Shown one piece after another: positions 1 through 14,464 of a stretch of 64,000 nt of DNA. Source of the DNA: Epiperipatus broadwayi (Eukaryota; Onychophora; Udeonychophora; Euonychophora; Peripatidae). Positions within the stretch are counted from its first letter, which is position 1; each line of letters starts with the position of its first letter. Position numbers and translations under genes: made by a program. Below the pieces are notes generated by a model. The model was not told the DNA's origin, did no database searches, and saw only the letters and a list, made by a program, of their open reading frames with translations. The stretch spans positions 2,852,001 to 2,916,000 of the forward strand of contig JAQFVV010000157.1 in the NCBI GenBank assembly GCA_028023455.1, in the 5' to 3' direction.

Positions 1-112
1 TGTTTTATGCTTTCTATACATAAAATTCCATATCAATATCTTTAAGCTTATTTTGTTAATCTATAAAAAGAATGCTTTTATTAAGAAGAAAGTTAAGTAA
101 AAGTATGTCCCC

Positions 113-183
113 ATTCTAAATATTAGACTACAAATCTTTTACAACGACATTCTAAATATTAGACTACAAATCTTTTACAAAGA
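113..183. repeat. Tandem duplication, 36-bp unit, two copies
   Basis: The unit at 113-148 is repeated at 149-183 with only a few differences at the end (CGAC versus AAGA). It is a simple recent tandem duplication with no coding signal. Confidence 0.9.
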
Positions 184-384
184 TATTGCATTTCCCTAAA
201 ATATTTAATTAAAGTAGTATTATTTTTTTATTAAAATAAAACTAACTATATATACATTTTATTACTACATATTTACATATTTTTACTGCAGATGAAAAGA
301 TAATGGATGAAGTGCTTTTGATAGAAATAACTTTATATTAAAAGAAAATATGCTTATGTATTTGAAAAGGAAGGTTTTTAATAA

Positions 385-825
385 ATGTGCTACCCAGTAC
401 TTACGGAACTTCATCTTGGACACTTAACAAAAGAGCAGTGCAGAGACTTTATACCACTCAAAGAAATATGGAGAGATGCATGTTAAGAGTAACAAGAAGA
501 GTTTGAAAATGAAATACATAGATAAAATAATAAACAGATGTTACTGGCATCATTGAAAGAATTAAAAGACAAGTGGAGTTGGGATGAACATATTACTAGA
601 AGAGTTGATAATAGAAAGACAATAAAAGTTTTGAATTACAAGAGATTGTATAAGATCTAGAAAGTGACTTCATGTGAGTTGGGTGGAGGAAATTAGAAAG
701 TGTGCTGGTGTGGAGAAGAGAGCCTAGAGATTGGAGAAGATGATTTGTACTTGGAGAGTCCTTCCTCATGTAGTGAATCGATAATAATTAAAAATGATGA
801 TGATGATATATACATTTTAGTTAAT
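385..825 (+). mobile_element. RTE-type LINE, 3' end of the ORF and tail, decayed
   Basis: Across several frames the plus strand encodes the C-terminal part of an RTE-like reverse-transcriptase protein. In order these are TSSWTLNKRAVQRL, TTQRNMERCMLRVTRR, then IIERIKR, KWSWDEHITRRVDNRKTIKVLN, and HVSWVEEIRKCAGVEKRA with RVLPHVVNR. These are the usual blocks downstream of the RT domain in this clade. Stops and frame changes show it is dead. It ends in a short GAT-rich simple repeat (about 795-808), as RTE tails often do. The catalytic RT and endonuclease parts are absent, so the copy is 5'-truncated. The clade call rests on remembered family features, not a search. Confidence 0.8.
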
Positions 826-1984
826 TTTCTGTCTATCTGCAAATTTAATAACTCTTATAAATTTTTCAGTTCTTTTCTCTCCTCTATAAATTTACATAAT
901 TGTGTTCTTTTAGATTTTTAATAGCTTTCTTTTTGATCTTTTATTTCTCTTAATTTTTACAGATTTTTAAACATGTCTTTCATTATCCGTTTGTTTCTAA
1001 GATACTGCCCAGCTTAATTCTTTTTTGCTTCATACAAATTAATATTTTTTTATTAACTCCCTTAACACTTCATCATTTCTAATTTTAATTTCATTTTTAT
1101 TGTCCTTAGAATCCAGTATCTCTAAAACCTCCATGCTTTTGTCTTTTTTTTCAATTGTCAATTTCTGTTCCTTATATAGTTATATTTCAAACAGGTTTAA
1201 TAAACTTCTTTTTTAAATCTAACTATAATAATGTGTCGCAAAAAATCTCTTTACACTTATTAAAATTTGTATGTTTATTCATTGCAATTTTTACTCTGAA
1301 ATCTTGTTCGTCTTTCTTTCACCAGATATTAAATACTTAAATATAAACAACCAATTAATAAATATAATTAATATTTTTAAATATTTTTGTTAGTTATTAA
1401 TTTATCGTCGTCAACGTCGTCGTCGTCCCCCCCTCAGAATGTCGGAAGTTAAATAATTTCCACAGCAATTAAATAAATCATGAAATTTTGTATTTTATTA
1501 AAAATATACAAAGTAGCATTTGTTAGTTATATTTAATTTGAACTGTGCGCATTATTAAAAAAGAGTTGTAAATATTTAAAAACCTAGGAACTAAAACACT
1601 ATTTTTTGTTTGTTTGTTTATTTTTATTTTATATTTATCAGTAATTTATTAATAATAAATGACAAGAGTAACTTACACATTAATTAAATATAATATAAAA
1701 ACGAAACTGAAAAAAGGAAAAAAGTTCCGCTGCCTTTAGAGAAAATCCTGTAAATTATTGAAATCACTATTTAAAAATGTTTATAATACAAATAAAAATT
1801 TAAATATAATCAAGTGGTGTATTTTTACATAAAAATAATAATCATAAATATGCATTTTTATGATGTAAAGGACGCACTTTCGACCCAGTACTATATTTGT
1901 ATAGTTTAAACATATAAATCCAATCATTTTCACATATGTAGGTATTATAATTTCTTTCTACTTGTTATCCTATACTGCACTGAT
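826..1984. other. AT-rich interval with no gene
   Basis: No exon or transposon was recognised. It contains a short (CGT)n tract with a C run at about 1405-1433, and small chance ORFs only. Confidence 0.5.
1405..1433. repeat. (CGT)n microsatellite followed by a C run
   Basis: Imperfect CGT trinucleotides run directly into seven C residues, a GC-rich island in otherwise AT-rich DNA. Confidence 0.8.
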
Positions 1985-2173
1985 TTATATATATATAAAG
2001 TATCATGTACACCTTACATAAACACTTTTCAATGCAATTTAATATAATAGAATTAATTTCTCCTTGCTTTGACTGCTGGAAAGTTGAAACTAAGTGAGGA
2101 GAAATAAATTCCATTGTATTAAATTCCATTGAAAGTGTTTATGTAAGGTATATCTGATACTTTATATATATAG
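1985..2173. repeat. Small foldback (MITE-like) inverted repeat
   Basis: The left arm (about 1987-2072) and right arm (about 2096-2172) are inverted copies sharing TATAAAGTATCA, CCTTACATAAACACTTT and GAATTAATTTCTCC blocks with a few differences. A GC-richer loop of about 25 bp lies between them. The symmetry and size suggest a MITE or a hairpin-forming repeat. No clear target-site duplication was seen because the flanks are (TA)n. Confidence 0.7.
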
Positions 2174-4984
2174 GTATTACAACTATTTATTATTTTCCAA
2201 GTACAGGTATATCTATTCATTTGCCTATTCATCTAAGCTTATTATACAAAATAATTGAAAACATTGATGTGAAATATAATATCTATAGTGATGAATAAAT
2301 GATAAATGAACATGTTGTTATCTCAGTACCATATCTCACTTGATTATACTGCTATGGATATAGAAGATATAAAGAGTTCTTTGTTGTATTGTTAATCATC
2401 TAAACAAACGTTTCTCAACTTTTGAATTTTACTTATTTCTATACCTCTCTAACCTCACATATATATTTATATAATTTATCTCTAATTTCTGTTTTTCGCA
2501 GTTAATCTCCCATCCTTCTGGGATTATACAGTATTGTATATAAAATACCACATCCACCTTAAAATGAAAACTTCACAAAGCAATCTATAAAATAAAATTT
2601 ATTCCTTCTTGCTTACGTTTTCAACTGCATTGTGAGTTGATTATTTAAGATTTCTATGGTATTTTATAAATCAATGCATAATAGGATAAGAAGTGAAAGA
2701 AATTATTAAACACTATTCCAATTGTTTGTTGAGAAATCCAAATCTATATATGTATTTTTGAGTACACAATTTTTTCACAAATTTTTGCTAATTTTTGAAT
2801 GAATAAAGAAGTTAATCAATTTTTAAATAAATTACCACTATACAATTTTTAATTAACTATATCAATGGCAACTACATCTTCAAATTTTTGAATAGATTCT
2901 ATCAAGTAATATTTTTATTATGATTCCATGATTGATTTTTTATACAATTAAATCTTTTTTATGTATAATACAAAGTTAATTTACATATTATATTAAAAAT
3001 ATTTAAACCTTCTAATAATTAAAATGAAAAAAAAAACATTAAAAATTATTATTTTAAAATTATGAAAACAAGTATCTAACTGAAAATCTTACCAATAACA
3101 AAGGAATACATTGTTATTGACTTCTCTATATTTATTCAAAAAATTAAAAGAACAAAATATTAGATATTAGAATTTTATGTTATTAAAGAATGATATAATT
3201 AGAATTAGTTATCATCAAAAAAACAAACATTCTAAAAGTTAATGAATTATTAATTCTTATTAAAATATTTTTCTTACAGTTATGATTTTCTTTTGAACCT
3301 CTGTTTTTTTTCATAGTAATTTCTAGTTCTTGTAATATACATCATATACTTTCTAAGAACTGTCTCTTTAAAAATAAGATGTTTTCAAAGACAATTCCTT
3401 CTTAATGATGTAGTTTTTGGTTTAATAATGTCTTTTACAAAAATATTTCAAAATAATTATTAACCATTACCGAAAATCATATTTTTTGTGGCATGTAGTT
3501 GCAGGGCAAAAGAATCTAAAGCATCAATCAATTACAAAATCACCACCTCTTTCATAGGTTTGTTGGAATAATAGAATGTGCTGTCAATCACAGAAAAAGG
3601 TCCCAAAAGGTATGTATACTGCTGACATCTCTTGGAATTTTTTTAAAATTAATATATTAAAAATTGAAGCTTCATTGAAAGAATGACTGCAGCCTGTCAC
3701 CCCAGTAATTTAACATATACAATGTTTTAAAACTATGTAGAAAAGTAGTGGTCATAGCATCATTGCAGCACCTAAAATGTCTAATATGATAGTGCTGTCT
3801 CAGCTCATTTTTATGAAGGAGTTTTCTCTCATAGGATTCTTTGGTTACTTTCTGTTCAGATACAATAGATAATATGTATATGCAACTATTACAATTTTTT
3901 TTAAAATTAAATATCTATTTATTAGCATTTAATAAATTTCCAATACATAATTTAATTTTAAAAATTAATAAGAATTTTTAGTATTGTTATAATTTCAATT
4001 AAAATTATTAATTACCAATGTTGTCAGGCAATATAACTCATATCATTTCTAGAGTCATTTTGAACTTAATCTGTCCCAACAGTTTTCATTTTTCATCAGA
4101 TGTAAATATATATTGACACATTAACAAAAAAGCTATACCAAATCCAATTAATTTATTAAATGCATTAAAATAGGCTAGACAAACTTTTTTTTAGATATTT
4201 TGCTCCTATATAAGATAATTAGTAATTATCTAACTGATTAGCTAGTTACCAGTTTGCTGATGTTTATTGAATGCTAAACTCAAAATACTGACAGAATCTA
4301 TAATTCAAGGATAACGAAATGGCCTTCAAATATGGAATTTAAGATTGAATAACAGTTTCCCATTAGAAGTATCTTCTATTGTTTGTAGGATAAAATGTTA
4401 AAAGAAATTTATAATTCTAGTGGTGAAAAAAGCATATGATTTGTTTTCAACCATCGACTACAACTGCAAGAGATATGTGTTTTCCATATAAGAAGGTGCT
4501 ATTTTTAAGTCTTGTAGAATAAACTGAGTCAGTCAGATGTATGTGAATAGGTTGACTATAGAGAAAAAGCATGACTGAAATATGATGTAACTTTCTCTAA
4601 AAAATTTATATCCACTTAGATTTTATCTGATGAAGCAAGGTCTGTATTTCCAATTGAGAAATCAGAACAAAAAGTTATTACTGAATGAAATAAATGTCAG
4701 ATATTAAAGTTAATTCTGTCTTGGAATATCATAATTTTTATAAAAATTTTTTTAGTAAAATAGACTTATTCTTAAAAAATATATACAAATAATGATATTA
4801 TTAACTCAAGTGTAATAGGCTGTCTATAAAAAATTAATGATTATAAGATCATTTTGTCTGGAAATAATTCAAAGAATAAAGTTAGTGAATGATTTTTACA
4901 AGTTTCATTGATAGAATATAATTATTTTAATTAAATAATGATGGCGGATAAATTTACAGCAAATTCTTTAAAACCTCACAGTAA
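2174..4984. other. AT-rich interval with no recognised gene
   Basis: Long AT-rich sequence with no exon or transposon that I recognise. The 3480-3860 stretch is somewhat GC-richer but shows no open reading frame of note. Confidence 0.4.
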
Positions 4985-6420
4985 TTCAAGTATATACCTT
5001 CACATCAATGAATACAGTATGAGAAATTTTACAGAGATCTGAAACTAACTTTTGATGGTATATCTTATAAAGACAATATTATTCTCGGAGGAAGTTGAAA
5101 TTCTAAAATTAGAAGTAATAATGATGATTGAGTGAAGGTTATGATCAAATATGGGGAAATACTATTAACATTTGCTTTAAAATAAGAAATGACATTTTAT
5201 AAGACATAGACATAAGATAATGAAAAGACAAACAATATGATAAACATGATATTAATAAGTGGATGACAATAAATATCAACACAGAAGTGGCATACTTTTC
5301 TGGATAGACTTATATTAAGATTTATTCCTTATTAATTGAAAATATTAAGTTTATGCTTAAAAATTAAATAAAATTCATTTTCACAAGAGATATAACCACT
5401 ATACACATAGAAAAATCTGGAAAATATCGGAGTTTAAAGAAAAATACAAAATTTGATTAAAAAAAAAAAGATCTAGATTCAAGAATTGAAAATCTTAAAA
5501 AGATTTTGAGAGCAGGTAATATTGATATTCTAGTGGGGGTGGGGGGTGTGCTGAAAAAATAAAGGAACAGTTCAAAATTTGCAGTGTAATAGTTTAAGGC
5601 AAAGTTGCATAAGGTAAAAAAGATATTTAGGAAAGATAAACAAAATGATTGGAAGTTCAACTGAGAAACAGATAAATGTCCTAATGAACAGAAATATAAA
5701 AAAGTATATAAGATGACAAGAAACTTTAATAGAAAATGGCGACTGAAATAAATAAAAAAGATGAATGGAAAAATATCATTAGTAATAATAAAATTTTAAT
5801 GCAATAGACAGAATATTATTTTAAATTGCAAACTGTGATAAAAAAAATAGCAAAAAAAATTAATTTAAAAAAAAAAAAAACTTATTGAAATTATTTCACT
5901 ATCTTGTAATAACGAATAATAAGTTGTAAAAAAATTTAGAACTGTGGATCCATATCTGATTATAGTGTCTAAAGTAAAAATATAATTATTGTTATTGCCA
6001 ATCTACAAAAGGAAAAGCAAAACAGAAAAAACTACATACTAATTGTATTAATTAGTATTATAGGAAAAGTCTTAATGAACAACTTAAACAGATAAAAGAC
6101 AATGGATATTATAGGCCCACCTAAATCCACAACTGTGTTTTGTTGATTTTCAGAAAGACTTTAAAAGCATGAATTATATTAAAGTCTAGATTTTGAAAAC
6201 TTGATTGTCAATTCTGCAGAAACAAAAGCATGAGAAATAAATTTTATAAACTAAATAATATTAACAGTTTGAAGTTATGTGATTTAATTTTATTATTTTA
6301 CCACCTTACATAAAATCAGGTGTAATATTTAAATAATTAAATTAGAAAATAAATTGAATTTAATTATGTTTAAGTGGAAATGAGATCTTTAAGATAAAAA
6401 TTTGCTCATTTTCAAATTTT
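4985..6420 (+). mobile_element. RTE-type LINE, endonuclease and start of RT, decayed
   Basis: Plus-strand fragments follow the order of an RTE ORF. The endonuclease region contains FYRDLKLTFDGISYKD-IILGG followed by NSKI and VKVMIKYGEILLTFAL (about 5025-5190). The linker shows VKKIFRKDKQNDWKF and KKVYKMTRNFNRKW (about 5610-5740). The start of the RT domain shows CFVDFQKDFKSMNY (about 6135-6170), the region around the first catalytic Asp block. In-frame stops and frameshifts are frequent, so it is a pseudogene. The 3' half of RT is not recognisable, so the copy may be truncated at its 3' side by later events. It lies tail to tail with the minus-strand RTE copy beginning near 6.59 kb. Confidence 0.7.
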
Positions 6421-6589
6421 TTAGTAACATTTTTTAAACATTTATATGAAGGGAATCATGCAAGTCAGAGAAATCTTCTATTTATTTTTTCCACTGGAGC
6501 TCACAAATCATTAGCACACTTTGAGGAAAATTATACTGTTTGTTTCTATTGCATCTGATAAATATTTAGACAATTTTCAATTCTTAATA

Positions 6590-8720
6590 CCAAACATATG
6601 TAGATAAAACTTAACCAAAGACATCATCTAAATATTATCAATGCCAATTTCTTAATCCATAATTTCTCTTCTTCCCATCACTTAAAAAAAACCCTCATCT
6701 TATCCATTCATATTACATAGTCTCTTTTTAAGTCTTTTACACAACTATTCATCTGTGCTTTTAATGTTATTTTTCTGATAGTGTTTAGCCTAATTCTATT
6801 TTAGTCTTTTAATTTTTTCAACAACGGCAATAGTTGTTCTCTCCACCATATAATTTCCTTTTAATCTCATTTTTATACCTAACATTCCATTCTCAATATT
6901 TGTCTGCATAATCTGAAGTCTCTATGTTCAAAGACTCAGATCCATAAGTAGATACTACTCAAATACACTTATTTAAAACCAAAGTTCATGCTATATTTCC
7001 TTTTAACATCAAATTTTTATGAAAATCACTCCATCCAAATTTAATTCTATGATTAATTTCATCCACTATGAATCCATTTGTGTTAATAATCTGATCAAGG
7101 TATTTGTAGCTGTCATCTTTTTCTAAATCAGTACTGTTAATTTTTATTAGCTTCTTTTTGTAAAGAGATCAAACCCTATTATAATCTTTTTACCATTTAT
7201 GATTAATCTTACATTACTTTCTTGCTGTAAAATATTGTTTACAAAACAATTCATGTTATATGCAAAATCTAAATAATTTAAATAATCTCAATTTGTTATA
7301 TGTTCTTCAGATTTTGTCAATTGCCTATGTCTATGTCATGATGTTTCAAAAATTTAATTATCATGGAAATGTTTAGAAAAATTTACTAACTTGTACTCAA
7401 TAGTTATTTTTACAACTTGTCTTAATACATATGCTAGTACCACTTAGCTTGTTCTTTTGGTTTATTTGAATCCATTTTTTTCTGTGAATAGGTTGTAACA
7501 TTCTTAATAAAGAATTTGTATAGACCTAATAAAAAATTGCTATGTCTGACATTTCTGGTGAATTTCTTTTCATTTTTTTAATAAATATCAACATTCCTAT
7601 TGAATTTTATCAATCATTTGAATGTATTTTTTATTGTTTAGACATTTAGTATATAGCTTTGCCACCACTTTATTTACTTTTTCATTTACTTCTTTAAAAA
7701 TGTTTGTCATAATTACATTACATACTGGATGTTTTACTTTCTCTATAGATTTAATTGCTTGACTCCTGCACTTTATTTAAAATACTGTGATTTTAAAAAT
7801 CGTAATCCTAAAGATTATTTTGTTTTCTTATTGTTTATTATTATATCCTCACATTTTATAATTTCATCCTTCTTTTTTTTTTTTTTTGGTATTAATCCAT
7901 CTTTTTTATTGTCAAATAGCTTTCCTTCTTTATATACTTTTGATATTTTTGTTTTCTTCTCTTGCTTGCTTATCTCATCACAGTTACATTCTTTTACATA
8001 GTCATTAATATTTTTCATAATTTTGTATAGAATTCAAAATATTCATTTATTTTAAATGGTCATTTAAAAATATTTTTATGTTCATTTTTTTTCTTTAGCC
8101 TTCTTAGATAGAAATTTATTGATAAATTACTGCTTTTTTTTAGTACTAGTTATATGTGCAGCAGTTCTTAGAGTATTAGTTAATTTTATCATGATATCTT
8201 TCAAGTCTAACTTTACCTTCAGAAGTGGTTAATATTTTAAAATGATTTACAGATTAAGTTTTAATTTACTGGAATAATTTCTGATGTTAGAAATATAATG
8301 CCTTTATTAACAGTTTTTATCTATCTAGTTTTGCATTAATATATATTATATCTCACTAATTGATGATCACTTCCTATGCTGAAACTTATGCATATTATAG
8401 CTTTGTAATATAAATTTTTTGCTAAACACAATATAATCCATTTCTACTGTACCTTTGTTTGGATGCTTTTAATTTAGCATTTTTTTCAAAGAAGTAATTC
8501 ATAATGTACAATTTTTTCTTCCTTCTGAAAATTCTTCAAGTATTAGTATAACCAAATTTACCCACAGCATTTGCTTCCTTCAATAATTCTACAAGTCTAC
8601 TATTAAAAAATATCTCATGACCATTTTAAAATGTTGTTCAATCGGATCAAAAATACAATATTCAAATATGCAAAATTTTATAGTTTTTATCAGAATGAAA
8701 ACTTGTTGATACATAAAACT
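6590..8720 (-). mobile_element. RTE-type LINE, endonuclease to C-terminal part, decayed
   Basis: The minus strand carries an endonuclease block near 8.55-8.36 kb: NAVGKFGYTNT, then a stretch resembling the NYFFEK region, GTVEMDYIV, and SIGSDHQLV, which matches the GSDH catalytic motif of AP-type endonucleases. RT and post-RT material follows at 7.4-6.6 kb, the part corresponding to the KYLGQ-like and VLIYGS-like segments of the 20.8-kb copy. Many stops are present and a poly-A/lysine-rich segment (7.87 kb) interrupts it. ORFs on the opposite strand here are shadows. It is non-functional. Confidence 0.7.
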
Positions 8721-11700
8721 GAATCATCTGTATTTGCTACCTTCCAATAAGTTGAATAATCAGATATATCATGAATCTTCACAATGTCATTTTTCTATTT
8801 TTTATTTATAGTAAATTGCATTTCATTTGTATTTTTAATATTTATACATTTATAATAAGGAACATGCCCACTTTTCAAATTAATTATCATTTCATGTTTT
8901 CTTCATACTTTACAAAGTCCAACAATGTTCTATATATTATTACACCTTTTTTCTTCTAGTTTATGCATATAATTGGAAGTAACTAAATAAAAGATAATGA
9001 CTGAATTGCAGTTTAGGTTCATAACTATAAATCATTCCGCACTCTATGGCTTTGCCAACTGCTGTCTTTAGCAGATGATTTTATACTTTCCAAGGAATAA
9101 CAGCCATAATTTATTTTATCTGTGGTGATTGAAAATATAAAAAAGTTTCACACATGCATGAACTTACACATGCATAAACCTATTTATGTTGCTTTCAAGA
9201 AAACCTGATTTATATTTAGTTAAGAACTATCAGAGATCTGAACTATCTTTTGTTAGTTAAAGCCAGTAAACTCAACACACTGACTGTTATATGTCAGTGA
9301 GAGTGCACACTATTGGTTTATCATATGAATAATTATATAATAAAAATTGCTGCAAAGACAAAAACATAGAAAATGAATATATGGAACTAGCTTGGTTTGA
9401 TTTTTAAGTCCTCAATGAGTAATCAAGAGATCTATTTCAGTTAATAATAATTATATATATATCATTAAAAATCAGTCAACGTTTAGACAATCCCAATATC
9501 AACAACAATCAACAATTTCAAACTGTTGTCAAGGCAACCTCATTTTAATAATAAAGGTAGAAGCCTACTTTTATTAATGGTCTAATATATTTACATAGAT
9601 ACTAAAGATTGCAACTTGACCACAGAGATTAAAATTATTGATACAAAGAAGTTTAAATAAACCTCTTTAAGCAGGTAAATAAAACCTATTTTGATTGCAG
9701 ACTAATAAATAGTCAATTATAACATTACAAACTCCACTTATAAATTTCACATTGCACCCAAAGTATTATATAAATAATAAGTGTAATAATGCTCGAGGCT
9801 AAATGGATTTGTAAGTAATCATTAAAAACCAATCAACACTTAGATAATCCCAATATCAATAATGATCTAAGATTACTAATATATGGTATGGCTGAAGATC
9901 TATCAGCCCCATATAGCTATTTGAGTTGTATAGCTGAGTTTGAAGACATGTAGATGTCTGAAAATTTCAGATTTCCCACTCAATAGATAACTTTTAGATA
10001 AGTGCTTGGCTTTGGGTTGGTATTTTTAGATCTAGTGTCTGAACCTACCCTGACACTTTTGGGAGGAGTGCCAAAGCATGAAACCATGGTCAGGGGTTTG
10101 GGGGGTTCCTGACAGGTATTTTAAGTGCTGGCTCTGGCTAAGCATTTATCATAAAGCTTGTAGAGGAATTGGCAATCCTCATTGTTTATAACTTGCAAGC
10201 TTAAGAGATAGGGTCATGTGATCTATGACTCTTCTTTTGACTATATATATAAACACATTTGGAAAATACATTTCTAAAATACAATGGGTTAATATTGTAT
10301 AGAAATATCAAGATTTTCTTTATCATTATATTTTTTTTTTTGTCTATTTTTTTTCTAAAGAAAGGCTTATTTATTAATGAAAATTGATTTTTTTTTCTTA
10401 TAATTTTGTATCTCCTCATTAAAAAACAGTAGAAACTAATTATATAGGAACTAAAATAAATAAGACAAAAATAAAATTAAAATAGCAATTGAGTTATTAA
10501 AAACTCTAGTCCTATATAAGTCTTCAAAGAAACTACATAAAATTATTGTATAAAAATAGTAGAAAGATATGAAAGACATGAATTAATTCTCCAGTAACCA
10601 AATCAATAATTAAAATGTGATTAAATTTGCAAAATTTAATTGTTCTATATGTAGCTTTCTGTTGGAATAATATTTTTAATCAAATACATTATTTTTTAAA
10701 ATTTTATTATTAATATTAATTCTTAACATAATTAACGGAATGAAAAAAGTGCAAAAGTTTTAAATTAACTTAAGGAAAGAAAAAAAAAGCTTTACTTTTT
10801 ATGTTAGTAAGAATAATATAATTTATTTATTTCTATCAATGTAGGTTTAAATTCTTTTAAAAACATCACATAATTATAAAATAAATATATTTTATATTTA
10901 TTAAATAATAACATTTTAAAAATTATTGGGAACATGTGAAAACAAAAAAAAATTGCTTTTATAATTATTTTTGCTTGATGAATAAATGGTACCATTTTGT
11001 GCAAATTGAGTTCTCTAATTTAATCTTTGAATTAAATAAATTTATATTTTGCTGATAAATCTTTATCAAGATTGCAAAAGAATTACCATCATACAGAATG
11101 TTCAAATGGTCCCCAAAGTAAATTTTTTCTGATGAATTTAAAAACAAAAATTGCCAATAAAGAGTTGAAAAATGCGAAATTAATATTTATTTTTCTTTTT
11201 TGCATTTTTTAAAAAGAAAAAAAAAACAATTAAATATGATGTTGCCTTTTCTCCTCCCCCCAACTGCCCCATTAGCAGTTTGTCTTCAAAATTAAAATGT
11301 TTTTTTTTCTTGTTAGAAAAATGTGTGACTTTTTAAAATTAATTTTCAAATAATTTGTATTAAATATTTGTTGATAATTTTCAGAAATTTTACATTTATA
11401 TATTTAAAATGTTTTCTTTTTTTTTTTAATCATATGTGTTGAATGATCTTTTATCTTTAAATGTTTTAAAATCAGAAAAAGATTTTTTTAACTTTTAATC
11501 TCGTAATTGATAATTATTATTTGTTTTTTAATATAATTTTTTTTAGAAATCATCTCATGGCTGATGTTTGATATTTATTTTTGAATCAAATGTAATGTCT
11601 TTTATTGGGATAAACTTATGCTAAATTTTTATTTGCCCTAGGGTTTTTATTTTACAATTTTAAATCTAGTTTTTTTGTTTTTAAATGATTATCAATTATT

Positions 11701-14460
11701 TCTTTATATAATTATTAGTGGTGGTCTTATAAATAATAGTATATTTTTAAATGGTAATGATTTCTTTTTGCTCACTTGACTCTAATTTTACATTTAAATT
11801 ATGAATAGAGCATTTTTTTAAGCTTCACATTGTAACTATAAAAAATGCAGTAAGATAAAATGACTATCATATTTCAAAATTATTCTCTTTTTTTTTTTTT
11901 TTTGAGCTAGTGTATTGTGAGTTTTCAATCCTTGATATTTCTATTTCTGAAGTAGTGAGAGTTTTTTTTTTATTTTGTTACACAATTAAACCATTTGAGA
12001 TCATGCAAAACCATGTTTTATAATGGTATAAAGATTAAAAAAGTTTGTTTATCATTATCACACATTCTAATCATTTATTTTAAAAAAGTTAAATATAAGA
12101 GTTTTTTTTAAATAGGGCATATAAAGACCACCATTATTTAGCGAATAGAAAGCTTATACTTGAATTTTAATTTTAAAGTGATTTGAAATATATAAATCAC
12201 ATTATCACCGCTAATATAAAACTGAACCAATAGAATCATTGATTATCTAATTTGAGCATTGCCTGGACAGAAGATTGCTGATTGGTTTATTAAAGCACTG
12301 ACTGTCTTGATGTGATTTACATATAATATTCAATTAGCTGTTTGCACTCATGGTTTAATATATACATTTTTTTAAAATTCAAATATATGTATAAACATTT
12401 GAAATTATTATACATGCATTTAATTATATACAATAATTACATATTCTAAATATTATTTGCAATATTGTGTATTAATTTAGCCTTTTAATTTTAGATATAT
12501 AATAGTAATATAATGTTTTGAGAAAAATCTTATAACATAGTTGAAAGTAAAAAAAGAAGGGGGGGGGGTCAGTAAAATAAAATAATCAGGTGTAATACAA
12601 GAAAGAAGGGTTGTGATACAAAGATAGAATATCTGCATAACATCATTATCACCAAAATTTGAACCCTGACTGAATAAAATTCTTTGCAAGAGATTTTGGG
12701 ATTTTTTTGTTAGATCGCTAGTCCATAGTTAAATCAGCTAGCTAATCATCTAACCTTGGGCAATAAATGAATATCTAATATCTTAATTAAAGGGTAATAC
12801 AGGGATGGAAACTAATCAAACCACTGCTACCTCACATTGTTTCTTTACAAGGGCGATTGGAAATACCTTTGACCTACAGTGGGATATTTATTTAAAAGGT
12901 TGTTTTGTCTAATACAAGCAATTGAAATTTTTTTTTTTTTTTAAAAAAGTAGGAAAAAAAATTGTGAATTAGAAGAAATCTGAAAAAAAGAATGCCGAAT
13001 TCTATTTTAGTTGAAATTTAAAATATAATTGTAGATTTTAGATGAGTTATCTGACAACTGCTTGCATCTTTGTCTTTATTGTTTATTTGTTTAAAAAGTT
13101 GTTAAAACAAAATACTTGACTGCTGATATTTGCCTTTTCGTTATAATATACATGTAGGTCAAGTTCTTTGCCCAAAGCAGATGAAGAAAAAAAAACAATA
13201 GACAACCAAACGATAACACATGTTCGTCGTCGGTGGCAGTTTGTCCTTGCTAGGTACATCGTAACATATTTTATTTTAGCATGCCAATGTTTACAATTGC
13301 ATTAATAATTTTAATGAGTTTTATAATTATACTGTCTGTGCACAATATTGTACCAAACGTGTGTACACATATGTATAAAGATATCAACACAACGCAGAAA
13401 ATACTTTTATTAATTTACTTTATATAGTAGCTTTCTTATGCGTTTTTATTTTTATTAAAAAAAAAAACATGCTTCATAATAGCTTTCTTTCATTTCTAAA
13501 GCATGTATAAAGTACTAGTCCTCCTGTCCTGTGTTTAGACACATTTGAAAAATGGGGTGTCTGAAAAAAATGTTGATACTGTGGTTATAAAGCTTTGTTA
13601 ACAAATGGTTTAGAAATGGTTATTAATTGTTTCATTTATTGAACTCTCTTATCTTTTGAAATGCTGCTCAGATGAAGCCATCAGGAGATTCTTAAACTTC
13701 TATAAATAACTTTTAAATGTACAGATTCAATGGTTCATCACAAAAGACAACCTTCACAATGAAACCTATTATGTGTATGTATAACAAGCCATCAAAACAC
13801 AGCCTTTTCAGTTCATTCAGAGACTTTGAATGCAGCTTTCTATTATTCTAAATGATAGATCTATTAGTTTTTTTTCTTCTCTAGATGACAATATTAAAAA
13901 TAAATAGAGTAAATCAAAAAACAATATTTAGCTTTAAAAAAAAAACAGGGATAGTATTAGAATTTTTTTTTATATAAAACAGAAATTAGTTTTTGTTTAA
14001 ACCTTTTCCGTATAAAGCGGTTTCACATGTTTTATTATCATCACGTTTAAGTTATTATCGTTTACTGTTGTTTTATTCTAGGTTTTCACATTGTATTTTT
14101 TCCATTTAGTTTTAAAAAAAACTTTATTCAAGGAAATATATGTCTACATATATTTCAATTTAAAGGAATATACTGTATATACAAATATTTCAGTTTAAAA
14201 GAAAAAAAAATATTTTAAACAAAACTAATCAAAGAATACTACAATGAGTATTTTCAATAGCATTCAGTGAAATATTCTATTATTTAAGAACATTTACAAT
14301 AAAACAGGAACAGAAAATACATCTCACTAGAGGTTAGAGCACTGATGAACAAGTCCCAAGTTGTTGCGAAAATGACTGATGGGGTGATTTTTTTTATCTC
14401 TGTTTTATTGTCTCTAATTTGTTTTTAAAAGCATTAAAATTTATTGCATTACTATTAATA
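8721..14460. other. AT-rich interval with simple repeats, no gene recognised
   Basis: Mostly low-complexity sequence with poly-T and poly-A runs. It includes a pair of direct repeats (9462-9506 and 9820-9862) and a GC-richer patch at about 9950-10200 that I cannot assign. No exon or transposon protein was recognised. Confidence 0.4.
9462..9862 (+). repeat. Pair of about 42-bp direct repeats, 358 bp apart
   Basis: The segment beginning CATTAAAAATCAGTCAACG near 9462 recurs near 9820 with a few substitutions and shares TTAGA-AATCCCAATATCAA. It may mark the ends of an old insertion. Nothing between the two copies is recognisable. Confidence 0.6.
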
Positions 14461-14464
14461 TATT

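Noticed and set aside
7729-8001. Plus-strand ORF of 90 codons, rich in Phe/Ser/Ile
   Set aside because: It is antisense to the decayed RTE LINE, and its length comes from a poly-T tract.
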